NCBI GenBank assembly: GCA_910588225.1
Contig: CAJUQT010000010.1
Location: 1-64,000, forward strand
DNA: 64,000 nt
Direction: 5' to 3'
Source: an uncultured Acetatifactor sp.
GTDB lineage: Bacteria; Bacillota; Clostridia; Lachnospirales; Lachnospiraceae
The notes beneath the pieces are model-generated. The model did not search any database. It had not been told where the DNA came from and worked only from the letters and a program-made list of their open reading frames with translations. Shown here one piece after another: positions 32,711-42,375 of the stretch (position 1 is the first letter of the stretch; every line of letters starts with the position of its first letter). The translations under genes and the position numbers were made by a program.

Positions 32711-34051
32711 TTAACCTTCTGCCAGTAGTACAAGCACCACGTCCGTACCATCTTCTCTCTCAGGCGGATTAAACGTCGCCTCTTCTCCGGTCACCATGCT
32801 TACGTAAGTGTACATTCCCGTCACAGGGTCCATCCAGTAAGCCTGCAGTTTCCTGCCTCCATAGGCTTTCAGGGACAGAGCAATCGGTCTCCCTGTCACT
32901 GTGTAGGCAAGCAGAAAGTCATCGCCGGCCAGGACACTGATGTAGTCATATTTTTCGCCCTGTTCACTCAGCAGGTATTCCTGTGCGGGATGTCCCTTTT
33001 CAAAGCCCACCCGTTCACACAGCTTCTTCAGATGAACCATCTGTGCTCCGCCCGGATGATGAATGGCTTCCGACCAGAGATATTTCGCACCATATGCCCC
33101 TTCCCTGGAAGCATCCTTATAAAACTGCATGATGGAATTATGGCCATACACATGCCCGGCCGCCCCGGCAAACACACTCCAGTAAGCATACCTTCTCACA
33201 TCCGCAGCTTTCCAGTAAGGCTGGGAATTATCATGCAGTCCCTGCCGAATCCACTCATAGGAAGGTTCTCCGTCCAGCACAGGTCTGACGGGGCTCTTCT
33301 CCAGATCCCGCTTCACATATTTCCAGCTGTCCTCGCCGAACCATTCTTCCTTCGCCGTATTGTCATCCCACTTCTGCATGCTGACCTGGTCATAACGCCT
33401 GTGGCCGGACTGGAACAGGTTAAAGTCCAGCCAGTCCTCCTCATGAAACCAGAGGGAAGAACTGGTTCTGCCAAAAGGATGATACGTTACCAGACGATCC
33501 GGATTGTCTTCTTTCATGCGCTTTCCCATGTGTCGGAACACTTCAATAGCCACATCTCCCCGCACATCTCCTCCCACAACCCAAATGATATTCGGAAAAT
33601 CATGATATCTGTTCAGCACAAAATCCATATAGGCATCCACATTTTCCATATTCATGCGGCCGCTTTTTACCACACTGCTGCCCCACACAGGAAGAATTCC
33701 CATGTAAAGTCCCAGCTCGCGCGCCATTTCCATCACCGCGTCCACATGGGTCCAAAAGCTTCCTTCCGTATTCGGTCTGGCAGGATCTTCTTCTGTCAGC
33801 GCGCTGTCCCCGGCCAGATTCTTCTGGTCCACGGTATGGATAAAATCCGCCAGAATTACATTATAGCCCAGATCCTTCCGGTTCCTGAGATACACATAGC
33901 TCTCTTCCAGAGTCAGCTGGTGAAATAACAGCCAGGCCGTATCGCCCAGCAGAAAGAAAGGTTCCTCGCCGCAGCAAAAATGTCTGCCGTCCTCTGCTAC
34001 CTTCAAAAGCCCTTTTTCCCAGGGAGCCTTTGCTTTTAATTCTGTTTTCAT
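32711..34051 (-). CDS. DUF4038 glycoside hydrolase, GH140 (apiosidase)-like
   Basis: A 446-aa protein with the DUF4038 TIM-barrel domain (FFLLGDTAWLLFHQLTLEES) and a C-terminal beta domain of the collagen-binding-2 type (about 360-446). The family includes GH140 endo-apiosidases that cut apiose links in rhamnogalacturonan II. Candidate acidic residues lie in WVVGGDVRGD and LDGEPSYEW, where GH140 has its Asp/Glu pair. There is no signal peptide, so it acts in the cytoplasm on imported oligosaccharides. The ATG at 34051 is preferred to a TTG six codons earlier. It is the last gene of the kinase-transketolase-isomerase cluster. Confidence 0.75.
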   Translation of the reverse strand: MKTELKAKAPWEKGLLKVAEDGRHFCCGEEPFFLLGDTAWLLFHQLTLEESYVYLRNRKDLGYNVILADFIHTVDQKNLAGDSALTEEDPARPNTEGSFWTHVDAVMEMARELGLYMGILPVWGSSVVKSGRMNMENVDAYMDFVLNRYHDFPNIIWVVGGDVRGDVAIEVFRHMGKRMKEDNPDRLVTYHPFGRTSSSLWFHEEDWLDFNLFQSGHRRYDQVSMQKWDDNTAKEEWFGEDSWKYVKRDLEKSPVRPVLDGEPSYEWIRQGLHDNSQPYWKAADVRRYAYWSVFAGAAGHVYGHNSIMQFYKDASREGAYGAKYLWSEAIHHPGGAQMVHLKKLCERVGFEKGHPAQEYLLSEQGEKYDYISVLAGDDFLLAYTVTGRPIALSLKAYGGRKLQAYWMDPVTGMYTYVSMVTGEEATFNPPEREDGTDVVLVLLAEG

Positions 34052-34101
34052 GTATACTTTTGTCTCCAATCTCTATAAATTATATTTTCTGGCCACCCAA
34101 A

Positions 34102-35559
34102 TTAAAAAGTCATGGACACCGCCTTTTTCCAGGCAGCATACTTTGCCGCTCTGTTCTCCTCCGACATCTCAGGCGCATACGTCCTGTATTCCATCCGGGA
34201 GAACAGGCTTTCCCGGCGGTAAATGCCTGCGGTAAGTCCGGCCAGATAAGCCGCCCCTATGGCGGATAGTTCCTCCTGTCCTGCGGCGCTTACCCTCACA
34301 TTCGCAAGGTCGCTCTGCATCTGCATCAGATATTGATTCTTCGTAGGGCCTCCGTCTGTGCGAAGCTCCTGCAGCCCACAGCCGCTGTCCTGCTCCATAG
34401 CCTTCAGCACATCCGTCACCTGAAAAGCAATGCTGTCCAGGGCTGCCCGGACAATTTCCGCCCGCCCCGTGGTACGGCTCATTTCCGCAAGCACTGCCTT
34501 CGCATCACCTTTCCAGTAAGGAGCCGACAGTCCTGTGAAGGCAGGCACCAGAATACAGGTATCCGCAGGGTTCGCCTGCAATGCTAATTTTTCCGTCTCC
34601 CCGGGAGAGGAAATCAGACCTACATCCTCCTTTAACCAGGTAATCACAGCCCCTGTATAATTGATATTTCCCTCCAGCACATAGGTAGCTTTTCCATCTA
34701 TTCCCCAGGCAAGGGAGGCAGCCAGACCATTTTTGCTCTGTACAAAGCTTTCTCCGATATTCATCATCACCGAAGAACCGGTTCCGTAAGTGGCCTTCAC
34801 CATACCGCTTTCATGACAACCCTGTCCAAACAACGCCCCATGGGAATCCCCCAACATGGACAGAATCGGAATTTCTTTCTCCAGAAAGCCTTCAAAATCC
34901 GTGGTCCCGAAGCAGCTGTTGCTGTCACAGACCTCCGGCAGAGCCTCCATAGGAACGCCGAACAATGTGCAGAGCTCTGAATCCCAGGTAAGGGTACGTA
35001 AATTGAAAAGCTGGGTGCGGGACGCATTGGAATAGTCTGTTTTATATAAATGATTTTTCGTCAACTTAAAAAGCAGCCAACTATCCACAGTACCGAAATG
35101 CAGCTTTGTATCCCCTGAAAGTCCTGAAACCACATTTTCCATCAGCCAGGCCATCTTCGCTGCAGGGAAATAGGCTGACAGAGGAATTCCTGACCTTTCA
35201 TAGACAGTCTCTCCATTGTCTTTCAGCCGCTCCACAACCGTTTCTGCTCGGTTACACTGCCACACGACAGCGTGATTCAAAGGACGGCCCTGCTCATCCC
35301 ACAGTACGGTAGTCTCTCGCTGATTGCTGATACCCACGGCCGCCAGCTGTTCTTTTGGGACAGCCGCTCCTTCCACCGCCATTTTCACTGCTCGGATAAC
35401 ATTCCGGTATATTTCCTCCGGATCATGAGAGACCCAGCCCTTTTCATTGACAATCTGTCTGTGAGGCACATCGGCCCGATATACGATTGCTCCGTCCCCG
35501 TCAAACAGCATGGCTTTGGTTCCCTGAGTACTCTGGTCGATTCCAATGATATATTTCAT
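34102..35559 (-). CDS. FGGY-family carbohydrate kinase (candidate apulose kinase)
   Basis: A 485-aa sugar kinase of the FGGY superfamily. Visible are MKYIIGIDQSTQGTKAMLF (phosphate 1), AVVWQCNRAE, GDSHGALFGQG, YGTGSSVMMN and the C-terminal LRTDGGPTKNQYLMQ adenosine motif. It resembles glycerol/xylulose kinases without a diagnostic substrate motif. It lies between the GH140-like gene and a split transketolase. In the known non-oxidative apiose route an FGGY kinase phosphorylates apulose before transketolase cleavage, and that is the best guess here. The start follows GGAGGG. Confidence 0.8.
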   Translation of the reverse strand: MKYIIGIDQSTQGTKAMLFDGDGAIVYRADVPHRQIVNEKGWVSHDPEEIYRNVIRAVKMAVEGAAVPKEQLAAVGISNQRETTVLWDEQGRPLNHAVVWQCNRAETVVERLKDNGETVYERSGIPLSAYFPAAKMAWLMENVVSGLSGDTKLHFGTVDSWLLFKLTKNHLYKTDYSNASRTQLFNLRTLTWDSELCTLFGVPMEALPEVCDSNSCFGTTDFEGFLEKEIPILSMLGDSHGALFGQGCHESGMVKATYGTGSSVMMNIGESFVQSKNGLAASLAWGIDGKATYVLEGNINYTGAVITWLKEDVGLISSPGETEKLALQANPADTCILVPAFTGLSAPYWKGDAKAVLAEMSRTTGRAEIVRAALDSIAFQVTDVLKAMEQDSGCGLQELRTDGGPTKNQYLMQMQSDLANVRVSAAGQEELSAIGAAYLAGLTAGIYRRESLFSRMEYRTYAPEMSEENRAAKYAAWKKAVSMTF

Positions 35560-35597
35560 AAATCAGCCCTCCTGCAGAGCCCTTCGGCTCCGTTTGT

Positions 35598-36542
35598 TCA
35601 TAACCTGTCTGACACTGTCAGAGCCTTCTGTACTGTCCGGGCAATTCCTTCCGCATCCAGTCCGTAATGGGCGAAAATTTCCCTGTTATTTCCCCCAATC
35701 ATATGTCCGTCCGGCAGGGCCAGATTCATCACACGTCTGGGGCAATGGGCGGATATCACCTGCGCTGTAATGCTTCCCAGTCCCCCGAAAGGAGAATGCT
35801 CTTCCACCGTCACCACCAGCTTTGCTTTCTCTGCCGCCGCCAGAAGAGTCTCTTCATCTATGGGCTTCACGCAGTACATATCAAGCATCCCCACACTGTA
35901 ACCCTTTTCCCGCAGGAGCTTTCCCGCTTCATAAGCATTGGGCACCATCTCACCGCAGGCCACCAGCAGAATGTCTTCCCCCTCCATCAGCACATTTGCT
36001 TTATTCAGGGTAAATTCCATCTTTTCATCGTATACATCTTCAGTGGCAGATCTGCTGACCCGCACATAAGCCGGCAGTTCATCCTGCAGAAGTGCCTGCA
36101 TCAGCTTCTCTGTCTGAAAGCGGTCGCTTGGCAGATACACTCTCATGTCCGGCAGGGCGGCAAAGGCCGCAATATCCTGACAGGAATGATGGGTCATCCC
36201 CAACGCTCCGTAACTGACGCCTCCACTGATACCGATTAAGGTCACGTTCGTTTTGGAATAAGCCACATCCACCTTCGCCTGCTCATAGCTTCTGGTGGAG
36301 AGAAAGCAGGCCGGGGAGGCGGCGAATACCTTTTTCCCGCAGGAAGCCAGCCCTGCGGACACTGTGACCAGATTCTGTTCCGCAATCCCCATCTCCACGA
36401 ACTGTCGGGGAAATTTATCCGCAAAAGCAGACAGGGAAGCGGATCCTCTGGAATCGGAGCAGACTACCACAATATCCCGGTCCTGTTCCGCCGCCTTTAA
36501 CAGGGTATCACATATCACCTGACGGTTGGTTATCTTATTCAT
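35598..36542 (-). CDS. Transketolase C-terminal subunit
   Basis: A 314-aa protein with the pyrimidine-binding domain (VEMGIAEQNLVTVSAGLASCG; the Glu activates ThDP) and the C-terminal transketolase domain (VVTVEEHSPFGGLGS). Split transketolases of this type are encoded as adjacent halves, and the start of this gene overlaps the stop of the N-terminal half by 4 nt (ATGA). In sugar clusters they often replace an aldolase by transferring a two-carbon unit from a ketose phosphate to glyceraldehyde 3-phosphate. Presence beside an FGGY kinase, with no aldolase nearby, supports that reading. Confidence 0.9.
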   Translation of the reverse strand: MNKITNRQVICDTLLKAAEQDRDIVVVCSDSRGSASLSAFADKFPRQFVEMGIAEQNLVTVSAGLASCGKKVFAASPACFLSTRSYEQAKVDVAYSKTNVTLIGISGGVSYGALGMTHHSCQDIAAFAALPDMRVYLPSDRFQTEKLMQALLQDELPAYVRVSRSATEDVYDEKMEFTLNKANVLMEGEDILLVACGEMVPNAYEAGKLLREKGYSVGMLDMYCVKPIDEETLLAAAEKAKLVVTVEEHSPFGGLGSITAQVISAHCPRRVMNLALPDGHMIGGNNREIFAHYGLDAEGIARTVQKALTVSDRL

Positions 36543-37357
36543 GCCAGCACCTCCTCCAGCTCCCGTACTGCTGTTTTATACTGTTCCTCTGTCATCACGC
36601 CATGATGCCAGCTCTTGTTGTCTTCCATGAAGGAAACTCCTTTGCCCTTCACCGTATGCGCGATCACAGCAGTGGGGCGTCCCTTTACCTCTGCGGCCTG
36701 CTCATAGGCCTCCAGAAGCTGCCCGCAGTCATTGCCATCCTCCACGGTAATCACATGCCAGCCGAAAGCTCTGAATTTCTCCCCCATATCGTCACTGCAC
36801 ATTACTTCTTTTGTGCTGCCGCTGATCTGCAGGCGATTTAAATCCACAGTCGCACACAGGTTATCCAGTTTATAATGAGCCGCGGCCATCATAGCTTCAT
36901 AATTAGAGCCTTCCGCCATCTCTCCGTCTCCCAGCACCACATAGGTCCGATATTCCCTGCCGTCCATCTTCGCCGCCAGCGCGGTTCCCACACCCAGCGC
37001 CAGACCATGGCCCAGAGAGCCTGAATTCATCTCGATGCCCGGCACATCGGTATTTGGATGTCCAATAAATCTTGAACCATAAGCGCTGAAGGTATTGATC
37101 GCTTCCTGTTTGTCGAAAAATCCTTTCTCCCCAAGCACTATATATAACGCATCCGCACAGTGCCCCTTACTCAAGAAGAAACGATCTCTGTCCGAAGAAT
37201 TCCAGTTCTCCGGGGACACCTTCATCACCTTAAAATACAGTACTGTCAGAATATCCATCACACTCAGATCTCCGCCCACATGGCCTGCGGCGGAACGATA
37301 TACTTCCTCAATTACATCCCTCCGCAATCCGTAAGCTTTCCTTGTCAATTCATCCAT
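36539..37357 (-). CDS. Transketolase N-terminal subunit
   Basis: A 272-aa protein holding the ThDP pyrophosphate-binding domain: FFLSKGHCADALY, then the motif GDGEMAEGSNYEAMMAAAHYK. The start at 37357 (MDELTRKAYGLRRDV) follows GGAAAGGAAA; an upstream frame overlapping the isomerase has no ribosome-binding site. With the next gene it forms a complete transketolase. The pair lies between a fucose-isomerase-like gene and an FGGY kinase, consistent with a pentulose or branched-pentulose route. Confidence 0.9.
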   Translation of the reverse strand: MDELTRKAYGLRRDVIEEVYRSAAGHVGGDLSVMDILTVLYFKVMKVSPENWNSSDRDRFFLSKGHCADALYIVLGEKGFFDKQEAINTFSAYGSRFIGHPNTDVPGIEMNSGSLGHGLALGVGTALAAKMDGREYRTYVVLGDGEMAEGSNYEAMMAAAHYKLDNLCATVDLNRLQISGSTKEVMCSDDMGEKFRAFGWHVITVEDGNDCGQLLEAYEQAAEVKGRPTAVIAHTVKGKGVSFMEDNKSWHHGVMTEEQYKTAVRELEEVLA

Positions 37358-37422
37358 ATTTTTTCCTTTCCTGCAATCTGCCTGACTATTGCCTTCTTGT
37401 CGGAACATTCTCCCACAATTCC

Positions 37423-38823
37423 TTAGTACCCACACACTTTACCCTTCACTTCATCCTCATTATCATCATACAGGTCAGGTTTCACCCCTATGTATTTGCA
37501 GGCTTCGTACAGTACAGGCACCACATCCTTATGGATTCCTACACAGTGATGGATATAGGGTCCTTCCACAATCTTCGTCTCCAGGCGTTTCCAGTTCTTC
37601 ACTTCCACCCACACATAAGTACCCTTTGTATAAGGTCCGTCCACACCTGCGGCATTGCCCAGAAGCATAGAATATTCCCCATTGTCTCCGTCGAATCGGC
37701 ACAGAGTCATCTCCCCGTGCTTTGCCTCCGCTTCCACTGCTCCGGGATGAGAGAACGCCAGAGGATATCCGATGGTTGGCTTACAGGAGGCACAGGACAG
37801 CGGCCAGGGACCACAGTGCTGCAGCAGTTCTCCATTCTCATTGTCCGGATGACGCACAGTCCAGTCTGCGAAGAAGCTTCTGGCCTCGTCCATGCCTGCT
37901 GCCTCTGCCAGAACGGCGGTTATGGCTCCGTGAATATCCGTCTCACATACCACCGGCAGTCCTTCCTCGTTCAGGAGACTGTTGGCAGCACAGGGCATAA
38001 TGCCGATTTCTCCCTGGAGAGCATTCCAGCACTGAATCGCCGCCGCATTACAGCCGTATTGATCCGCCAGATTCCGCATTGCCACCTTCAATGCCGCAAC
38101 GGTCTCCAGCTCCTCATCCTTAATCGCAATATTGAAATGCTCTCTGCAGTAGGCAACTGTCTCCGCCACCTTTGTTCCTTCTGCTTTCGCCTTTTCTATC
38201 TCATCTTTCAATTCCGGCATGGGAATAGGAGACAGCTGAATATTGAATTTCTCCAGCAGTTCGCCTTCATTACACATGGTAGACCAGAAGTCAAATGGCC
38301 TGGGCCCAATCTGCAGGATTCTGGTGCTGCGGAAGGTTTTCACAACATTACAGACTGCCAGGAAGTTGCGGATGCCCTTCTCGAATTCCACATCCTCCAG
38401 TCTGCAGTTGCACAGATAAGTAAACGGCACACCGAATCGTCTCAATACCTTACCGGTAGCAAACAGTCCGCACTGACTGTCTCTGAGACGCACGCCATTC
38501 TCATCCGGCCTCTCATCTCTGGGTCCCCAGAGCAATACCGGCACATTCAACTCCTTCGCAAGCCTTGCCACTTCATATTCCGTACCGAAATTCCCATGCG
38601 GAAAAAACAGTCCGTCCACCTTCTGCTCCCGGAACTTCTCCGCAATCCGGATTCTGTCTCCGTCATCGTGAAGCAGTCCGTCCTCAGCGATATCTGTGAT
38701 ATCCACAAAAGATACTCCCATGCTTTTCAGCTTCTCTCTGGTCAGATTCGCATATTTTACCGCGTCCGGAGCAGAGAAAATACTTCTTCTGGTCGGTGCA
38801 TAACCCAATACAATTTTCGCCAT
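37423..38823 (-). CDS. L-fucose/arabinose isomerase-fold protein
   Basis: A 466-aa protein related to the FucI/AraA-type isomerase family. Visible are an N-terminal Rossmann-like part (VDGLFFPHGNFGTEYEVARL), a middle part with acidic metal-site candidates (VCETDIHGAI) and a C-terminal domain (GPYIHHCVGIHKDVVP). It is shorter than L-fucose isomerase (about 590 aa). It opens the operon with transketolase and kinase. Its expected role is aldose-to-ketose conversion, possibly apiose to apulose; known apiose isomerases are of a different fold, so this would be a substitute. The ATG at 38823 has GGAGG at the right distance; one two codons earlier is too close. Confidence 0.75.
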   Translation of the reverse strand: MAKIVLGYAPTRRSIFSAPDAVKYANLTREKLKSMGVSFVDITDIAEDGLLHDDGDRIRIAEKFREQKVDGLFFPHGNFGTEYEVARLAKELNVPVLLWGPRDERPDENGVRLRDSQCGLFATGKVLRRFGVPFTYLCNCRLEDVEFEKGIRNFLAVCNVVKTFRSTRILQIGPRPFDFWSTMCNEGELLEKFNIQLSPIPMPELKDEIEKAKAEGTKVAETVAYCREHFNIAIKDEELETVAALKVAMRNLADQYGCNAAAIQCWNALQGEIGIMPCAANSLLNEEGLPVVCETDIHGAITAVLAEAAGMDEARSFFADWTVRHPDNENGELLQHCGPWPLSCASCKPTIGYPLAFSHPGAVEAEAKHGEMTLCRFDGDNGEYSMLLGNAAGVDGPYTKGTYVWVEVKNWKRLETKIVEGPYIHHCVGIHKDVVPVLYEACKYIGVKPDLYDDNEDEVKGKVCGY

Positions 38824-39140
38824 ATTCATACCTCCATCGAATTATATATTATTAATACGGAATACTTTCATTATTTAATTAAGAGAACTTAATATCAATC
38901 TGAAATTAAGTATTTTATCTGTATTTTCTTGACTTAATTTACTTAATTTTTTATAATGACACTGGAATTGTGCTTTTGAATTCCAGTGTGCAGATTCTAT
39001 AATCAAAATTATATTGTTGCCTTACTATCATGCAAGGTAAGGCAACAGGAATGCATGGGGAATACTGTATAAAATATAATGTATTATCAATGAAAATGTT
39101 TTAAGCAATATATTTCAGATATAGGAATGAGGAGAAAGAT
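38824..39140. promoter_or_regulatory. Divergent regulatory region between isomerase and LacI genes
   Basis: A 317-bp gap with many signals. The plus strand has TTGACT (38929-38934), a 17-nt spacer and TATAAT (38952-38957) for the LacI gene. Around it lie AAATTAAGT (38903-38911) and ACTTAATTT (38932-38940, repeated at 38941-38949), inverted copies suited to an operator. Downstream come two strong stems, CACTGGAATT/AATTCCAGTG (38960-38988) and GTTGCCTTAC/GTAAGGCAAC (39016-39046). TGAAAATGTTTTAA (39091-39104) is two bases off a cre consensus. On the minus strand a TATAAT at 38842-38847 may serve the isomerase operon. Confidence 0.65.
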
Positions 39141-40157
39141 ATGTCTGTCACCGCCAAAGAACTGGCCAGCCTGTTGAATCTGTCCGAAGCCGCCGTATCC
39201 ATGGCCCTGAACGGCAAACCTGGAGTCAGCACTGCCACACGCAAAAAAGTCGTGGAAACCGCCGAAAAATACGGCTATGATTTCAGCCGGATTACCGCAA
39301 AAGCGCCTGCGCCCCGGCCTTCTCAGGGCACTCTGTATTTCATTATCTACCGCAAGCACGGCGCGGTAGTGACCGATACTCCCTTTTTTTCTCAGCTGTC
39401 TCAGGGGATTGACTCCGGCTGCAAAAAACACCACTACTTTTTAAACGTATTTTATCTGGATGAAGGGGAAAATCCGGAACGTCAGCTCCGGGAACTGATT
39501 CATTTCGACTGTAAGGGAATTCTTCTGCTGGGCACGGAAATGCTGGAAAATGATGTGCTTCCCTTTCTGAATCTGAAACTGCCTCTGGTCATCCTGGACA
39601 CCTGTTTTGAGACCATAGAGGCGGATTATGTTCTGATCAATAATGCGCAGGGTGCCTATCTGGCCACCTGCCACCTGCTTTCCCGGTGCAGAGAACAGCC
39701 CGGATACCTGCGCTCTTCCTACCCAATCAATAATTTTACGGAACGGGCGGACGGATTCTATCGGGCAGTCCGTCGAAACGGCATGTCCACCTCCAACTCA
39801 AAAGTACATTTCCTCTCCCCCTCTGCGGAAGGGGCTTATGCGGATATGACAGCGATTCTGAGTACCGGAGAGAAGCCGGCCCGCTGCTACTTCGCCGACA
39901 ATGACCTGATTGCCTGCGGCGCCATGAAGGCGCTGAAGGAAAAAGGATACCGGATTCCTCAGGATGTGTCCATTGTGGGCTTCGACAATATGCCAATGTC
40001 CGCCTATACGGAACCGGCTCTCACCACTGTCAACGTCCCGAAAGAATACATGGGAGAGATGGCCGTCTGCCGTCTCTCCCAGCTTATCGAATCCCAGGGG
40101 AATATTCCCGTGAAATTGGAGATTTCCACCACCCTTGTAAAGCGGAAAACCGTATAA
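39141..40157 (+). CDS. LacI-family transcriptional regulator
   Basis: A 338-aa regulator. Residues 1-50 are the LacI helix-turn-helix (VTAKELASLLNLSEAAVSMALNGKPGVS), followed by the periplasmic-binding-protein-like sensor domain (CKGILLLGTEML, YFADNDLIACGAMKALKEKG, VSIVGFDNMPMSAYTEPALTT). It is transcribed away from the isomerase-transketolase-kinase operon and probably represses it until the sugar or a derivative binds. The start follows GAGGAGAAAG. Convergent with the next gene, from which it is separated by a hairpin at 40228-40260. Confidence 0.9.
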   Translation: MSVTAKELASLLNLSEAAVSMALNGKPGVSTATRKKVVETAEKYGYDFSRITAKAPAPRPSQGTLYFIIYRKHGAVVTDTPFFSQLSQGIDSGCKKHHYFLNVFYLDEGENPERQLRELIHFDCKGILLLGTEMLENDVLPFLNLKLPLVILDTCFETIEADYVLINNAQGAYLATCHLLSRCREQPGYLRSSYPINNFTERADGFYRAVRRNGMSTSNSKVHFLSPSAEGAYADMTAILSTGEKPARCYFADNDLIACGAMKALKEKGYRIPQDVSIVGFDNMPMSAYTEPALTTVNVPKEYMGEMAVCRLSQLIESQGNIPVKLEISTTLVKRKTV

Positions 40158-40225
40158 TTAGATTCCTGCGGAAACAAGCCGCACCCCGTGTCGAAAACGC
40201 CTTATTCCATTCCTGCAAATGCTGA

Positions 40226-40266
40226 TTTTTCCGTAACAGTTCAGCGCCCTGTCCGAACTGTTACGA
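40226..40266. terminator. Bidirectional hairpin between convergent genes
   Basis: CGTAACAGTTC and GAACTGTTACG form perfect 11-bp arms around AGCGCCCTGTCC, followed by ATTTTCC on the plus strand. It lies between the convergent LacI gene and the alpha/alpha-barrel gene and can end both transcripts. The loop and left arm resemble 32588-32610. Confidence 0.7.
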
Positions 40267-40272
40267 TTTTCC

Positions 40273-42240
40273 TCAGCCCTCCAGCCTGTGCAGAACAGCC
40301 TCGAATACATTGGCCGCCGCCCAGAGATTGTAGCTGAACCAGGAATTATATGCTTCTCCGGTATCATACCGCTCCGTCACCAGCCCGTCGGAGGGACACC
40401 ATCTCTCAGACAGGACACCATACTGCCCATATCCCGTCCGGTCCGGATACAGCTCCAGCGTCTGCATCATCCAGGCAATGGAATCCAGCGCACGCTCTGT
40501 GTAATAAGCATCCCCCGTCACTTCTCCCAGGAACAGCAAATCCTCATCCGCCAGCACACCCATTGGATGAATATGGGGATTGGAAACGGACGTAACAGAA
40601 CCTCCGCAGGCATTCCAGCCGGCATTTACCGGAGGATGCTCCGGACGGGTAGGATAGCCATACCGCCACAGGAATTCATATCCCGCGCTGTACTTCATAT
40701 CCTCCAGGAATTCTGCTTCTTTTGTATATTCGTACAGCATCCGACTTCCATGCAGAAAGCTTAGATTCCCCTCCTGATCCACCGCCTTCCAGGTGTCCAT
40801 TGGCGCGCCATAGCAATCCAGGTTGATGACAAACTTACGATAATAAGCATGTGCCTTCCTGGCCTTATCCACATAGGAGGCATCTCCTGTCAGCTGCGCA
40901 AGATACATCAGCCCCGGCACAAACCAGCATCCCGCAAAGCCTTCCCAGTCCAGCACCTTCCTTTCCTGCGCCGAATAAGTATAGCCGAAAGCCCCGTCCT
41001 CTCTCTGGAGAGAAACCACGGTATCCAGCACATTTTTACAGTTGCTCAGCCATTCTTCCTTCCAGGAAATTCCTTTTTCCTTCAGGAAAGATACTGTCTT
41101 TAAAATATAATATACCGCGCTTCCCTGAGTGTAAGCACAGTGGCAGTCTCTACAGAGACCATAATAAGTCCACCATCCATTCAACCGGTCATCAGAATTC
41201 TCGTTCACCGGTGCATATAAATCATTGAAGAAGCCTGACTCCTCCCGATAACCGGCCACAATCCTGTCCAGCATCGTTTCTCCCGACATGGCCTGAGACA
41301 ACCGGCCTGCCGCAAAATCTCCCAGCAGATATCTGCTCATCACAAGAGGAAATCCAAGAATGGCCCCGCCTGTCCAGCCGATTTCCACCACATTCCTCCA
41401 GGGCTCCAGCTTTGTATTGTCATAAGGCTGGCATTTTCTGTTGGTGTATTCTCCCGCTTCCGAATCATAGTTCAGGCAGCAGAACGTATCCAGCATGGCT
41501 TCTGCCGCCTGTCGAAAGCTTCCGGTGTACACAGGTCTCACATGAATTCTTTCATATTCCCTGCGCACAATCCTGTGAATGCCCAGCCTTCCCTCTCCTG
41601 CCACAGTATAAATCTTCCCTGCAACGCAGGCTTCTCTCCCCCGGCTCCCGGTGGAAGCGGCAGGTACGGAACGATTCAGGAAGGTCACCGGGTCGTTGGT
41701 GTAACCCAACGTAACTCCGAAACAGTCCGGCAATGCAGCGAAGATACCGTTTCTGATCAGACCGCCCTCCTCTTTTCCTTCTTCCTCTGAATAAGGGTCT
41801 ACAGATATCGCGGCAGTTCCCCTGCCACAACAGAGCGCCGACAAAGGCACAGCCGCCCGGTCCGCCCGAAATTCCCAATAGGGCGAACAGAATGCCGCCT
41901 CGGGATGAATTTCCGTAAGCAGAGGAAATTCTCCGATACGCACCTCCTCCGCATGATTGTCCCCGTAAATATTACAGGGAATCACATGGAAATAATCCTT
42001 TTCCTCCGGCAGGGAAAGCTGCAGCTTCATTCGGGTGTCATAGGAAGCATGGTATTCCATTCGATAACTGATTTCTCCCTCCGATCCTTCTTTGTCAAAA
42101 GCCACCCGGTATTCCGCATCCTTCGTCCGAAATTCACAGCCGCCTTCCGTATAACAGGAGTCCGGCACAGGAATCCATATATCATTTTTCCCGTAAAAAA
42201 TATTCACTTTTAAGTTGAATCCATTTAACTTTAATATCAT
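40273..42240 (-). CDS. Alpha/alpha-barrel glycan-active protein of unknown specificity
   Basis: A 655-aa cytoplasmic protein with no signal peptide. The first 230 residues look like a beta-sandwich. The rest looks like an (alpha/alpha)6 barrel as in GH88/GH105/GH127-type or epimerase-like enzymes, with WTYYGLCRDCHCAYTQG, EGFAGCWFVPGLMYLAQ and YDTGEAYNSWFSYN as likely pocket segments. I cannot assign a known GH family. It lies between a LacI regulator and a GH78 rhamnosidase, so it probably acts on plant side-chain sugars together with them. The start MILKLNGFNLK follows GGAAAGG. Confidence 0.6.
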   Translation of the reverse strand: MILKLNGFNLKVNIFYGKNDIWIPVPDSCYTEGGCEFRTKDAEYRVAFDKEGSEGEISYRMEYHASYDTRMKLQLSLPEEKDYFHVIPCNIYGDNHAEEVRIGEFPLLTEIHPEAAFCSPYWEFRADRAAVPLSALCCGRGTAAISVDPYSEEEGKEEGGLIRNGIFAALPDCFGVTLGYTNDPVTFLNRSVPAASTGSRGREACVAGKIYTVAGEGRLGIHRIVRREYERIHVRPVYTGSFRQAAEAMLDTFCCLNYDSEAGEYTNRKCQPYDNTKLEPWRNVVEIGWTGGAILGFPLVMSRYLLGDFAAGRLSQAMSGETMLDRIVAGYREESGFFNDLYAPVNENSDDRLNGWWTYYGLCRDCHCAYTQGSAVYYILKTVSFLKEKGISWKEEWLSNCKNVLDTVVSLQREDGAFGYTYSAQERKVLDWEGFAGCWFVPGLMYLAQLTGDASYVDKARKAHAYYRKFVINLDCYGAPMDTWKAVDQEGNLSFLHGSRMLYEYTKEAEFLEDMKYSAGYEFLWRYGYPTRPEHPPVNAGWNACGGSVTSVSNPHIHPMGVLADEDLLFLGEVTGDAYYTERALDSIAWMMQTLELYPDRTGYGQYGVLSERWCPSDGLVTERYDTGEAYNSWFSYNLWAAANVFEAVLHRLEG

Positions 42241-42375
42241 TTATACTACATTCCTTTCCACAATTTACAGATATAATGCCACACAGATTATTCTTTTCCA
42301 TATAATGTTCCAATTACCTGTCTGAACTACTGCCTATTCGTTCCCATCCCTTACTCTCTATCAGAAAAGCAGATA

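Noticed and set aside
37342..38892. Long plus-strand frame of 516 codons
   Set aside because: It lies antisense to the isomerase gene, is rich in His, Cys and Arg, has no ribosome-binding site and no family resemblance.
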